Source: an uncultured Sulfitobacter sp.
Lineage (GTDB): Bacteria; Pseudomonadota; Alphaproteobacteria; Rhodobacterales; Rhodobacteraceae
Assembly (NCBI GenBank): GCA_938003685.1
Contig: CALKXT010000093.1
Location: 1-35,645 of the forward strand
Direction: 5' to 3'
DNA: 35,645 nucleotides
The notes beneath the pieces were generated by a model. That model was not told the DNA's origin. It did no database searches and saw only the letters and a list, made by a program, of their open reading frames with translations. Positions within the stretch are counted from its first letter, which is position 1; each line of letters begins with the position of its first letter. The position numbers and the translations under genes are program-made. Shown in pieces: positions 16,679 to 26,073 of this stretch.

Positions 16679-17683
16679 TCATTCCTCCGTTACGGGGCGC
16701 TCTGTCATTGGTTTTACATTGGCACGGCCAAGGCCCAACCCATGTCGCAAAAGATCACGTTGAAAATATGGCGCTTCTTGGGGTTTTCGGCCTGAAATTA
16801 CGCACCGCAATTGGTGGATGACGCCCCCTGAAAGCCGCGCTACCCATGCAAGTACTGCATAAACTCGACCATGGTTTTTCAAAAAATACCGCTGGCGTGA
16901 CGCAAACCAATAGGACGGCATACGCTGCCATTCCTTCATGCCAGTCGAAACAGACCCAATGTGTACAACCCGGCTTTCTGGCACATACCAACACTGCCAG
17001 CCTGAACGCGCGGCACGTTTGCACAGATCAGTTTCCTCAAAATACAAAAAGAACTCTTCGTCAAACAGGCCGATCTCATCCAACATTTGCGCGCGCATCA
17101 ATACGGACGCTCCTGCGACCCAATCAACTTGGGTGGTTTGCGTTGGCAGTGGTGGTGCAACGATAGCCTTGCGAAATATCTTGGAGAACACACCAGTGCG
17201 CGCCGCCCCTTCGAATTCACCCGCGATAGAGGGGAACCGAAATGCAGTGCAATGGGGTGCATCATCATCACCGCGTACATGACTGCCCGCGATCCCAGCC
17301 TTTGGGTGGTCTTGCAAAAAAGCAGTCAATGTCGCGATGCAGCCCGGATCGACAAAAGCATCCGAATTCACGATGTAATAGAAGTCGGGCTTTGACCCAT
17401 CCGACATGCCCGCGCACAGAGCCAAATTATTCCCCGCTCCAAAACCGCCATTAACCTCAGACAGAATCAAGCGCACGTGATTGCCCTTGCCCCAACCCCG
17501 GTCCGCCACGGCCTGTTGCAAGATCACCGCTGATCCATCACCCGATGCGTTATCCACGATGATCAGCTCAGCCCCGACCTTTGGCATATCCGCCAATGCG
17601 GCTGCCGCCGCCTTTAACGTCATTTCTGCGGTTCGGTAATTGAGGACAATCACCAACAGTTTTGGCGTGCCGATCCTGCTCAT
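16679..17683 (-). CDS. GT2 glycosyltransferase, rhamnosyltransferase-like (WbbL type)
   Basis: The 334-residue GT-A-fold enzyme shows VIVLNYRTAEMTL, IIVDNASGDGS, the loop NGGFGAGNN, the donor/metal region VNSDAFVDPG and the acceptor-side block FDEEFFLYFEETDLCKRA typical of rhamnosyltransferase-like GT2 proteins. No membrane segment is evident. The start ATG overlaps the PKS stop (ATGA), and its stop lies 2 bp before the preferred NRPS start, so it is locked between the two assembly-line genes. That position suggests it glycosylates the NRPS/PKS product or builds the sugar that receives it. The alternative is a routine polysaccharide glycosyltransferase that happens to sit there. Confidence 0.9.
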   Translation of the reverse strand: MSRIGTPKLLVIVLNYRTAEMTLKAAAAALADMPKVGAELIIVDNASGDGSAVILQQAVADRGWGKGNHVRLILSEVNGGFGAGNNLALCAGMSDGSKPDFYYIVNSDAFVDPGCIATLTAFLQDHPKAGIAGSHVRGDDDAPHCTAFRFPSIAGEFEGAARTGVFSKIFRKAIVAPPLPTQTTQVDWVAGASVLMRAQMLDEIGLFDEEFFLYFEETDLCKRAARSGWQCWYVPESRVVHIGSVSTGMKEWQRMPSYWFASRQRYFLKNHGRVYAVLAWVARLSGGVIHQLRCVISGRKPQEAPYFQRDLLRHGLGLGRANVKPMTERPVTEE

Positions 17684-20600
17684 TCGGCAGCCGTAGCTTG
17701 ACGGTCGTCGTCCTCGTCTTGATCCAGTGCCGCCGCAATCACCTCGCGCAATTCCTGCGCCAATACGGTGACATTGGGCGTCAATACCATGCTGTCATGA
17801 TCACCCGGCACCTCAATCACCTCAAGGTGTGGTGCATAACGACGCCAATCATTGTCTTCAAACACGTATTCACGCGCGGCACTGACCCAATTGTCCTGCG
17901 ACACCTGCCAATGCTGATCTAACGGTGGCCGGAACAGAGTGATCGCACCATACCAATCAGGTGTTTCATAAGAGCCAACGGCGGTCAGGAATGCCTGTTC
18001 GATCTTGTGATTATTAAACTCGCTGGTCCCAGCATTACCCTGCCCGGCCTGACGATCCCGAGTTTCCCATGCCCAACGGCTTTTTGCCCAATCAACCAAA
18101 TACCTCGGCCCTTTGGCACGCACCTCTTGCAGCTTAATCAGTGCTTTGTCTTTGCGGTTCAATGAAGGGCGCACAGGCAATGGCGTGTCAAGCAACGCCA
18201 ACACCGCGACTTCTTGACCGGCTGTGCGCAACTGTTGCGCCATTTCGTAGGCCGTGACACCGCCACCGGAATAGCCACCCAGCAAATAAGGCCCCTGCGG
18301 TTGCAACGACCTGATTTCGGCCAGATAGTCCTGTGCTGCCTCATGTACCGTCACATGCGGCGCGCTATCCCCAATCAAGCCACGCGCCTGCACGCCGTAA
18401 ACCGGTCGCTCTGCACTTAGCCCCATTCCCAGATGTCGCAGGTTCAGCACATTGCCAAACATCCCCGCGATGACAAACATCGGCGTGGCTTGCTTTTGCT
18501 CTGACTGGTTCAGCGGCACCAAATAGTCGAATTTACGTAATGGTACTGCCTCAACCGCATCATCCGCAAGCGCGCCAAGCGCACCTGTTTCTGCCGCGAT
18601 CAAGGACGCACATTTGGCAATTGTTGGTGCTTCAAACAGCACCGAAATCGGGAACTCGACCTTGAATTCACGTTTCACATTGGCAAACAGCCGTACTGCG
18701 ATCAGCGAATGGCCGCCAAGGTCAAAGAAACTATCCTCGACCCCAACCGGGCTAACACCCAGCAGGTTTTGCCACATCTCAGCAAGGCGTTCTTCGATAC
18801 CATTACGCGGCGCGACAAAACTACCATCCAGGTCAGGACGATCAAAACTTTGCCCCGGCGTGGACGCTTCGACTGCAGGCTGATCGGCCTGCGCGATCAA
18901 CTGATCCAGTGGAATGGAAGACACGATCACCTGAGAGCGGCCCAAAACCAAAGCACGGCGAAATGCCTCTGGCCCCTCTGATGCACGAATACCAAGACTG
19001 ACTTGATAGGCCAGACGTTCTTCTGCCGGGGTCAGCGTTTTCTGATCTGTTTCATCCGTATCAAAACGAACCTCGCGCGCATCTAGTGGCGCAGTCGTAG
19101 CAAAGCCACCTTCAAGCCGTTTCATAGCAAAGTCACTGACCTCGACTAACACAGCGCCAGCGGTGTCACAGATCGTCACATCAAACCGCGCAAACCCGTC
19201 AGTTGTTTGCCCATCCGACATGCGCACCCAAGAGATGATTTGTGCGGGCAAAGCCCCATAGATCCGCAGGCTACCATAAGATACCGGCACCCACAGGTTC
19301 TGCGCACCATATCCCGGCACCAGTTCAATTGCCCAGCCTGTTGCCAAATCCATCAGACCCGCGTGCAGCAGGTGCCCCGCGTCCAAATCGCCCTGCACAT
19401 CATGTGGTAAGGCCAATGTCGCCAGCCCTTCGGTTGCTGCCATTCTGGTCTCGCGCAGCACATGCCAGCGCGGTCCAAAGTTCAGATGCGCCTCTTGAGG
19501 GGACTGTAGGCGGTTCGCATCGCTGGCGCATTTCACCGCTGTGCAACGCGCTGAAATATCTTTCAAATCAAGCGCCTCTGGCGTCTTTCCGGTTCGTTTG
19601 GCCAATGTCGCTTGAGCATGTAGTTGCCATCCAGCTTTTCCATTCACCACACAATCGCTACGCAATTCAGCAGTAAATCCATCCCCATCAGATCGCAGAT
19701 TAATTTGCATCTGGCGCTGCGTTTCATTGGCGACAGGCATCGCGCGCAAGAAATACAGATCGCGAATTTCAAAACCATCCGACATGCCTTGGGCTTGCGC
19801 AGCTTCGGCAAGTAATTCGATGTAGCCAGTTCCCGGCATCACCGCTTGGCCGTCTTTTGTGCGATGCTGATCCAAAAGCCAATCAGCGCTGGACAAGCGC
19901 GCGCTCAAAACCGGATCGCCCGCAGCATCCGCGCCAACGCTATCCAGCAAAACCGCATCAAGGGCGCGCGCAGGCAAGGTATGGCTGGCCACACCGCCTG
20001 TGGCCTCAGCGGCCATCCCAACATCCGCCCACACACCCCAATTAACAGCAATCACACGCGTAGACCCGCCCCTACGTGACAGAGCAACCGCATTCAGCCA
20101 CGCGTTAGCGGCGACATAATCCACCTGCCCAGCAGATCGCGTCGCCGTACTTGTAGAGGAAAACAGAACCAACAATTCAAGCGCCCCGTCAGGCAACACT
20201 TGATCCAACACCCGCAAGCCCTGAACCTTGGGCGATAACACACTGTCAATCTGCGCATCGGTCTTGGCCAACAGCGGGCCATCATCCAATTTGCCTGCAG
20301 CATGGATTACCCCGGTCATCGCACCGTGACGTGTTTGTAAATCATCCACAACTCGGCGCATTTGGGCTAGGTTCGCCACATCGCCTGTCGCAATCTCAAC
20401 CTGCCCCCCCTTGGCCTGTGCAAGCATTTGCAAACGCTTTAGCGCGCCAATGCGCCGGGCCGTCCTATCGGAGGTTACGTTTCGGGACAGGTAATTTTCC
20501 CAAGTTGCTTGCGCAGGTAGACCGTCACGCACCAGCAAAACCACAGTGGCCTTATGGCGCGACAAGATATCCGCAGCCAGGGTCAGACCAATACCGCCAA

Positions 20601-23600
20601 ATCCACCCGTTATCAGATAAGTCCCGCCCTCGCGGAAAGTATCCTCGTCAGATTGCGGCAATAGCGCGGGCTTATACCCCATCTCAAACCGTTTCGGACC
20701 GCGATAGGCCGCAATGGTATTTGCGGGGCTGGCCATCAAATCTTCGATCAAGCGATCGGTCAGATCTTCGCTGGGCGTTTCCTGTGGGGCTGCCCCAAAC
20801 CAACTGCGTTTGGCGGTTGCCGGTTTAGCGCCCACATCGAGATCGATCTGCGCACAGGTTACACCGGGTAGTTCGCGGGCGAAAACACCCACAGGGCCGC
20901 TAACCATCGCTTTTTCTGGATGGCTTAGCGCTTCATCACGCACCTGCGCAGCCCCGGCGGTGAACACGCTGAGGTGCAAAGGCTTGTCCACCCCCGCCTC
21001 GGTCAAGGATTGCGACAACCATGTCAGGCTCCAAAAACCCTGTTCGATATTACGGTCAAAGCTGCTGCTGCCCGGGCGGGGTGATTGGGCGTCGTCAGTC
21101 AGCCAAAAATGGCCAACACGCTCAGGCATCTGCCCGTTGCCATTCAACACCCCAATAAGTTGATCATATCCCGCACGCCCCTGTTCAGCGGCTATCGTGA
21201 ATTCCTGCTCGGAGGTCTGCGCAAAGGTATCCCCAGCGCGCACCGACACAACGCGATGGCCGGCATCGCTTAGGCGCGCGATCACCGGATCAGCGACACC
21301 GTTGTCATCCGCAAAAATTAACCATGTGAGCGGCGTTGCAGCCAGATCGTTGATGACATCAGCATCCGCTGACGCAAATTGTGGTCGCCACGCAGGCACA
21401 GCCCCCCAGTCCGCGATGTCATCTTGGCGTACCAATGACGGCAAGGCCGAAGCAACAGAGGCCTTGCCCGGCTCAATGAAATAACGGCTGCGCTGGAAAG
21501 CATAGGTTGGCAGGACCACACGATTACGTTTTGTCTCACCCCAGATTTGGGTCCAATCGGCCTCGTATCCACAGGCCCAAAGCCGACCAATGACGCCGAT
21601 GAAATAAGCATCATCTGCAATATCTTGATCAGGATGGCGCAAGGTAGACATGACTTGACCTGCTGCCACGCCGTCACTCATTTGCGCCAAGGCGGACAGA
21701 GCTTTGCCCGGACCAACCTCAAGGTATACACGTTTGCGCGCTGCGCTGAGGGTCGTCATACAATCGGCAAAGTTCACCGTATTGCGCAATTGGCCAACCC
21801 AATAATCAGGGTCTGTCGCTTGTTCAGCAGTGATCAGATCACCTGTACGATTCGACATGAACGGCATTTGCGGTGATTGCAGATCGAGCTTTTGCAGGAA
21901 GGCACGATAACGGCCGAGGATCGGTTCCAACATCCGCGAATGTGCGGCAATGTCGATGGCGATGCGTTGATATTCGATATCTTGTGCAGACAGTTGTTCC
22001 TGCATCGCGTCAAGTTCGGCTTGTGGACCGGACACTGCAATCAATTCAGGTGCGTTTACGGATGCGATGTCTAACCCATCACCCAAGAGCGATGTAATTG
22101 TTTCTAACCTGGCAGAAATGCTCAGCATTCCGCCCGCCGGAACTTCATCGAACAATTGACCCCGCAGCAGCACCAAATCAATGAGCCCTTCAAAGCTCAT
22201 CACCCCCGCCAGACAGGCAGCGACGTTTTCACCCATCGAATGGCCAACCATGGCTGAGGGTTTAACCCCCCAAGACAGCCAAAGCTGGGCAAGCGCATAT
22301 TCGACAATGGCGATCAGCGGCAGCTGTACAGAGGGTTTTTTGAGCCGCTCTGTTGCGTTGGCCATCTGATCGACTTCGGGCAACCACAGCGCGCGAATGT
22401 CGTAATCCAACTGCGGTGCGAGGTGATCCAGACCCCGGTCCATCCATTCCGCAAAGACAGGTTCTGTCTCATACAAATCGCGCGCCATGCCAGCGTATTG
22501 CGCGCCGCCACCGGGAAACATGAACACCACTTCGGGGTTCTCACTTAGCAAATCATGCGTAAACACGCGGCGGGTGTCAGAGGCTTCCAAAAGGTCTGCG
22601 GCCTCTACATGGGTTTCGGCCACAACAACGCGACGCTTTTCAAATCCGCGGCGCCCGCTTTTCAGGGTGAAGGCGATGTCCGCCAAGGGCTGTTCAGGGT
22701 GCGTGCGCAGATGCGCGACCAGCGCGGCGGTGTTCGCCTCTAAAGCAGCCTTGCTGCGCCCAGAAACACAAATCGTGTGGAACGGCCAATCACTTTCCTC
22801 TGATGCGGCACGTTTGGGTGCTTCTTCCAATACGGTATGTGCGTTTGTACCACCAACACCCAGCGCGTTCACACCTGCACGGCGTGGCGTCGCCCCCGCT
22901 GGCCAGTCACGCAACTGGTCATTTACGGCAAAGGGCGACCCCTCAAAACCAATTGCCGGGTTTGGGGCCTCGTATCCCAATGACGGCGGCATTTGTTTGT
23001 GATGCAAGGCAAGCGTGGTTTTCACCAGCCCAGCGACACCCGCCGCCGTGTCCAAATGGCCGATATTGGTTTTGACCGATCCAATGCGGCAGAAATCCTT
23101 GGCATCTGTGGTTTGGCGATAGGCTTCGGTTAGAGCGGCAACTTCGATCGGATCACCCAGATAGGTGCCCGTTCCATGGCATTCGACATAGCCAATGCTT
23201 TGCGCAGCAACCCCTGCCGCATCCAAAGCGCTGGCAATAGCTGCGGTTTGACCATCAACCGAAGGCGCAAGATAACCCGCCTTGGCCGCACCATCATTAT
23301 TGATCGCAGAGCCCTTAATCACCGCCCAAATGTGATCGCCATCCGCAATTGCATCCGACAGGCGGCGCAACGCAACAGCCCCTGCCCCTGATCCAAACAC
23401 CGTGCCTTGGGCCCGGTGATCAAAGGCGTGACAATGGCCATCAGGCGACAGGATTTCATTTTCCTTGAACTGATAGCCGCGCCCGTGCGGCAGTTCGATG
23501 GTGACACCACCCGCCAAGGCCATATCAACCTCACCTGCGCGCAGCGCCTGACAGGCATAGTGGATCGCAACCAGCGACGTAGAGCAAGCCGTTTGCAGGT

Positions 23601-24168
23601 TAATTGACGGACCTTTGAGATCAAACACATGACTGACACGGGTCGACAGGAAATCTTTGTCGTTACCTGTGTGGCGCAACAGGAACATACCCACATCATC
23701 GACCAGATCGGGGTTCGAGCAGATGTTGAAATAGAAATAGCTGCCCATCCCGCAACCAGCATAAACACCAATTGCGCCGGGAATGGTTTCGGGCGGATGG
23801 CCCGCTTGCTCCATCGCGCCCCAAGCGACCTCAAGGAACTTGCGATGCTGAGGGTCTAGGATCGCAGCATCTTTTGGGGAAAAGCCAAAAAATTCGGCAT
23901 CAAACGTATCAAACCCGTCCATCACCGCAGCGGCGGCCACATAATTCTTGGCCGCAATGTTTTCCGGCGTTTCACCCGCCGCAAGTAATTCAGTTTCGCT
24001 TAACCGGCGGATAGATTCCACGCCGTCACGCAGGTTTGCCCAATAGGCATCTGTCCCTTGCGCGCCCGGCACGTCAACTGACATGCCAACAATAGCAATG
24101 TCTTCGCCAGAAAAAGAGCGGCTCTTTGCGGTAATCATCTTAACAAATTTATCCCATTGCCCGTCCAA
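17680..24168 (-). CDS. Type I polyketide synthase, KS-AT-KR-DH-ACP-TE
   Basis: This single-module PKS of 2162 residues carries its own release domain. KS: Cys195 in TACSTS, His331 in ECHGTGT and His371 in NIGH. AT: Ser644 in GHSMGE, with AAHS (His743) at the usual YASH/HAFH specificity site, so the extender is probably malonyl but not certain. KR (about 920-1390): TGGFGGIG, the LDD triplet (1294-1296) of B-type reductases, and Tyr1351/Asn1355. DH (about 1420-1690): His1435 with Pro1445, and Asp1607. ACP: Ser1821 in DLGGHSL. TE (about 1895-2145): Ser1967 in GYSGGG, Asp1994 and His2124. There is no enoylreductase, so the product should be alpha,beta-unsaturated. KR before DH is not the usual order. 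The start is uncertain: TTG at 24168 lacks a good ribosome-binding site; ATG at 24138 and CTG at 24174 are alternatives. Confidence 0.93.
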   Translation of the reverse strand: MDGQWDKFVKMITAKSRSFSGEDIAIVGMSVDVPGAQGTDAYWANLRDGVESIRRLSETELLAAGETPENIAAKNYVAAAAVMDGFDTFDAEFFGFSPKDAAILDPQHRKFLEVAWGAMEQAGHPPETIPGAIGVYAGCGMGSYFYFNICSNPDLVDDVGMFLLRHTGNDKDFLSTRVSHVFDLKGPSINLQTACSTSLVAIHYACQALRAGEVDMALAGGVTIELPHGRGYQFKENEILSPDGHCHAFDHRAQGTVFGSGAGAVALRRLSDAIADGDHIWAVIKGSAINNDGAAKAGYLAPSVDGQTAAIASALDAAGVAAQSIGYVECHGTGTYLGDPIEVAALTEAYRQTTDAKDFCRIGSVKTNIGHLDTAAGVAGLVKTTLALHHKQMPPSLGYEAPNPAIGFEGSPFAVNDQLRDWPAGATPRRAGVNALGVGGTNAHTVLEEAPKRAASEESDWPFHTICVSGRSKAALEANTAALVAHLRTHPEQPLADIAFTLKSGRRGFEKRRVVVAETHVEAADLLEASDTRRVFTHDLLSENPEVVFMFPGGGAQYAGMARDLYETEPVFAEWMDRGLDHLAPQLDYDIRALWLPEVDQMANATERLKKPSVQLPLIAIVEYALAQLWLSWGVKPSAMVGHSMGENVAACLAGVMSFEGLIDLVLLRGQLFDEVPAGGMLSISARLETITSLLGDGLDIASVNAPELIAVSGPQAELDAMQEQLSAQDIEYQRIAIDIAAHSRMLEPILGRYRAFLQKLDLQSPQMPFMSNRTGDLITAEQATDPDYWVGQLRNTVNFADCMTTLSAARKRVYLEVGPGKALSALAQMSDGVAAGQVMSTLRHPDQDIADDAYFIGVIGRLWACGYEADWTQIWGETKRNRVVLPTYAFQRSRYFIEPGKASVASALPSLVRQDDIADWGAVPAWRPQFASADADVINDLAATPLTWLIFADDNGVADPVIARLSDAGHRVVSVRAGDTFAQTSEQEFTIAAEQGRAGYDQLIGVLNGNGQMPERVGHFWLTDDAQSPRPGSSSFDRNIEQGFWSLTWLSQSLTEAGVDKPLHLSVFTAGAAQVRDEALSHPEKAMVSGPVGVFARELPGVTCAQIDLDVGAKPATAKRSWFGAAPQETPSEDLTDRLIEDLMASPANTIAAYRGPKRFEMGYKPALLPQSDEDTFREGGTYLITGGFGGIGLTLAADILSRHKATVVLLVRDGLPAQATWENYLSRNVTSDRTARRIGALKRLQMLAQAKGGQVEIATGDVANLAQMRRVVDDLQTRHGAMTGVIHAAGKLDDGPLLAKTDAQIDSVLSPKVQGLRVLDQVLPDGALELLVLFSSTSTATRSAGQVDYVAANAWLNAVALSRRGGSTRVIAVNWGVWADVGMAAEATGGVASHTLPARALDAVLLDSVGADAAGDPVLSARLSSADWLLDQHRTKDGQAVMPGTGYIELLAEAAQAQGMSDGFEIRDLYFLRAMPVANETQRQMQINLRSDGDGFTAELRSDCVVNGKAGWQLHAQATLAKRTGKTPEALDLKDISARCTAVKCASDANRLQSPQEAHLNFGPRWHVLRETRMAATEGLATLALPHDVQGDLDAGHLLHAGLMDLATGWAIELVPGYGAQNLWVPVSYGSLRIYGALPAQIISWVRMSDGQTTDGFARFDVTICDTAGAVLVEVSDFAMKRLEGGFATTAPLDAREVRFDTDETDQKTLTPAEERLAYQVSLGIRASEGPEAFRRALVLGRSQVIVSSIPLDQLIAQADQPAVEASTPGQSFDRPDLDGSFVAPRNGIEERLAEMWQNLLGVSPVGVEDSFFDLGGHSLIAVRLFANVKREFKVEFPISVLFEAPTIAKCASLIAAETGALGALADDAVEAVPLRKFDYLVPLNQSEQKQATPMFVIAGMFGNVLNLRHLGMGLSAERPVYGVQARGLIGDSAPHVTVHEAAQDYLAEIRSLQPQGPYLLGGYSGGGVTAYEMAQQLRTAGQEVAVLALLDTPLPVRPSLNRKDKALIKLQEVRAKGPRYLVDWAKSRWAWETRDRQAGQGNAGTSEFNNHKIEQAFLTAVGSYETPDWYGAITLFRPPLDQHWQVSQDNWVSAAREYVFEDNDWRRYAPHLEVIEVPGDHDSMVLTPNVTVLAQELREVIAAALDQDEDDDRQATAAE

Positions 24169-24215
24169 AGACAGGTATGAGCCCCCATGGTCAACATAAC
24201 CCTTTAGCAGTATTT

Positions 24216-24245
24216 TTTATAGGAAAAACTGGTAAAAACACCCAA
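24216..24245 (-). promoter_or_regulatory. Possible promoter for the PKS-NRPS run
   Basis: On the minus strand TTGGGT (24245-24240) and TATAAA (24221-24216) are separated by 18 bp, and the start would lie about 40 bp before the PKS coding region. It sits in the 239-bp AT-rich gap (24169-24407) between the polymerase gene and the PKS. The -10 is good and the -35 moderate; read-through from the polymerase gene is the alternative. Confidence 0.3.
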
Positions 24246-24328
24246 TTCCCTCACCACTTTCATCATTTTTCAACAGGTTTTCATAAAATTCCCCGTATCC
24301 GTGTGGGCCGAGTTGCCACAACAAACAC

Positions 24329-24344
24329 ATAGCCTTACGGCCAT
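24329..24344. terminator. Weak hairpin in the gap between polymerase gene and PKS
   Basis: ATAGCC (24329-24334) and GGCCAT (24339-24344) form a 6-bp stem with one wobble around TTAC; on the minus strand the loop is the stable tetraloop GTAA. On the plus strand it runs into five T (24344-24348). On the minus strand, where transcription is expected, the following bases are only moderately T-rich. It could partly separate the polymerase gene from the PKS operon. The evidence is thin. Confidence 0.22.
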
Positions 24345-24407
24345 TTTTGCCCCTAGCGAAACAATCCTGCCATATTCGCCGGGATTCGATACTATGTTAG
24401 TGGTGGG

Positions 24408-25868
24408 TTATAGAACCGTGCGTTTGCCCGGCCTCACCACTGCTTTGCCCAAAACAGCGCCGTTTCTAAACGGATGGCGCGGCACCCCATAGACATTCGG
24501 CAACAGCTTTTCTGCATGGCCCAGAATCGCACCCGCTGTCAGCCATGTGAACGGAGTCAGCGTGGCGTTTAGCAACATATCCATCATGGTCACACCCAGC
24601 ATCAGTGTAAGGGGCGCCACAAACGGTGAAAGCGCGGCGTCCCCCATCCGGCGAATATAAAGCCCCATCAGCAAAAGCGGCCACGCCAACAGACCAAATT
24701 CACAGATATACCCTAGCCAGCCAAAGGTACCAAAAACAATGATCCAGCGTCCATCCGGGATGGATAGGATCGCCCCGGTTTCGGCGTCACGCACCAGATT
24801 TCGACCCCATCCGCCCCAACCAAACAACGGCTTTTCAGCGGCACGCGCCAGCAATTGCTCTTCGTTGAAAAATCGGAAACCAAGAGATTGCGCTCTATCT
24901 GGGCTGATCGCCTCAGCTTGGGCCAAAATTGCATCAAGCGGGATCAAACCAAAGTTACGCAGCATCGGATAGACAATCGCCACGACAGCAAAGATCACCG
25001 CCAACCTGATCTGCCAGCGCGGGGGCGAAAATATCACCAAGGGTAGCAAAACAATCCCGTAGGCCAGCGAAGCAAAGCTTTTGCATAGGACCAACATCAC
25101 ACCTAGGTACGCAACAGACATCATCATTTTAACGCGCTCTGCATGGGCTACTTGTCGGGTCAAGGCAGCGGCGGACAGCAATGCAGTGCACATAAACAAC
25201 GCCAGCCACAAACCGTGAGGCAAGAACACAATCGGGCGATAGCCCCCTGCTCGTACGGTTTGTTCGAATGAATGTTGGAAAAATCCATAGACCCAGACAT
25301 TTATCTGCGGACTGAGGCGAATTTCGATGAGTGACGGGATCGAATAGATCAGCCCCCCAATCATCAGCGCCAACAAGATTTCGCGCAGACCGTCCTCGGA
25401 TGACAAAAACTGTCGCGCCAATAAGAAAGGCACCAACGTCAGCATCTGCGCAATCAGCACCGAGCCGATGTCACGAATGGACTGGCCCGGCAATTGATCA
25501 ACAAAAAACACAATCGGATCGGTATTGCCCAAAACCCTGAAAATAATCGGCTCACTATTGGTTAAGACCGACGGGATGGCTGACAAGACAAGCCCGACGA
25601 CCAACAATTGTGCAATGCGTGACTCAGGCCATAGCTGCACTTTTTGCTTCATCGCAAAGGCCAGAATGACCAACACGCTCAAGTTTGGGATAGACACTTT
25701 GTCCATGCCGGGCACCAGCGGCAGGTTAAACTCTGCGAGCGGAGGTAAAAACAGATAACCACCCAAGATTGACCAGATCAGCGCACGCTCCAATTTGAGC
25801 GTGCGAAACATCACCAAAGAGGCCACAGGCCAGATCACCAGCATCAAATATGCGATACCGTTTGGCAT
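24408..25868 (-). CDS. Wzy-like polysaccharide polymerase / O-antigen ligase family protein
   Basis: This 486-residue, strongly hydrophobic inner-membrane protein has about ten or more predicted membrane segments across its length. The region after residue 310 contains the block GFRFFNEEQLLARAAEKPLFGWGGWGRN; I note the arginine and the FGWG stretch, which resemble the periplasmic loop of O-antigen ligase/polymerase (Wzy_C-type) proteins. It would polymerise lipid-linked repeat units in the periplasm, consistent with the Wzz protein at 5181. The ATG at 25868 has AAGGA about 6 nt upstream. The gene diverges from the WecG-like gene. Polymerase and ligase cannot be separated by sequence alone, but no lipid A ligation genes are nearby, so polymerase is more likely. 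Confidence 0.82.
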   Translation of the reverse strand: MPNGIAYLMLVIWPVASLVMFRTLKLERALIWSILGGYLFLPPLAEFNLPLVPGMDKVSIPNLSVLVILAFAMKQKVQLWPESRIAQLLVVGLVLSAIPSVLTNSEPIIFRVLGNTDPIVFFVDQLPGQSIRDIGSVLIAQMLTLVPFLLARQFLSSEDGLREILLALMIGGLIYSIPSLIEIRLSPQINVWVYGFFQHSFEQTVRAGGYRPIVFLPHGLWLALFMCTALLSAAALTRQVAHAERVKMMMSVAYLGVMLVLCKSFASLAYGIVLLPLVIFSPPRWQIRLAVIFAVVAIVYPMLRNFGLIPLDAILAQAEAISPDRAQSLGFRFFNEEQLLARAAEKPLFGWGGWGRNLVRDAETGAILSIPDGRWIIVFGTFGWLGYICEFGLLAWPLLLMGLYIRRMGDAALSPFVAPLTLMLGVTMMDMLLNATLTPFTWLTAGAILGHAEKLLPNVYGVPRHPFRNGAVLGKAVVRPGKRTVL

Positions 25869-26073
25869 AGAGGTCCTTGGCTTAGGTTTCGGATGTCTTT
25901 AACGCGTGATCGAATTTACCATCTGGTGTGCAGACTGTCATCCCGATAGATTTAACTCAATGCTCATGCAGCAAGTGAAGAAAACCATGTATCCATTTGT
26001 TATTTATGTATAATATTAAAACTACATCAAATCAACAATGCCCCTTAGTCATGCAGGCTTACGGCGGTGACGT
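25869..26073. promoter_or_regulatory. 205-bp divergent promoter region, polymerase (-) and WecG-like gene (+)
   Basis: The region must drive two divergent genes. A perfect TATAAT lies at 26009-26014 on the plus strand, overlapping the palindrome TAATATTA (26011-26018), 60 bp before the WecG-like start. No good -35 is found 15-18 bp upstream, so an activator may be needed. The centre is markedly AT-rich compared with the neighbouring genes. Nothing protein-coding was seen. Confidence 0.4.
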
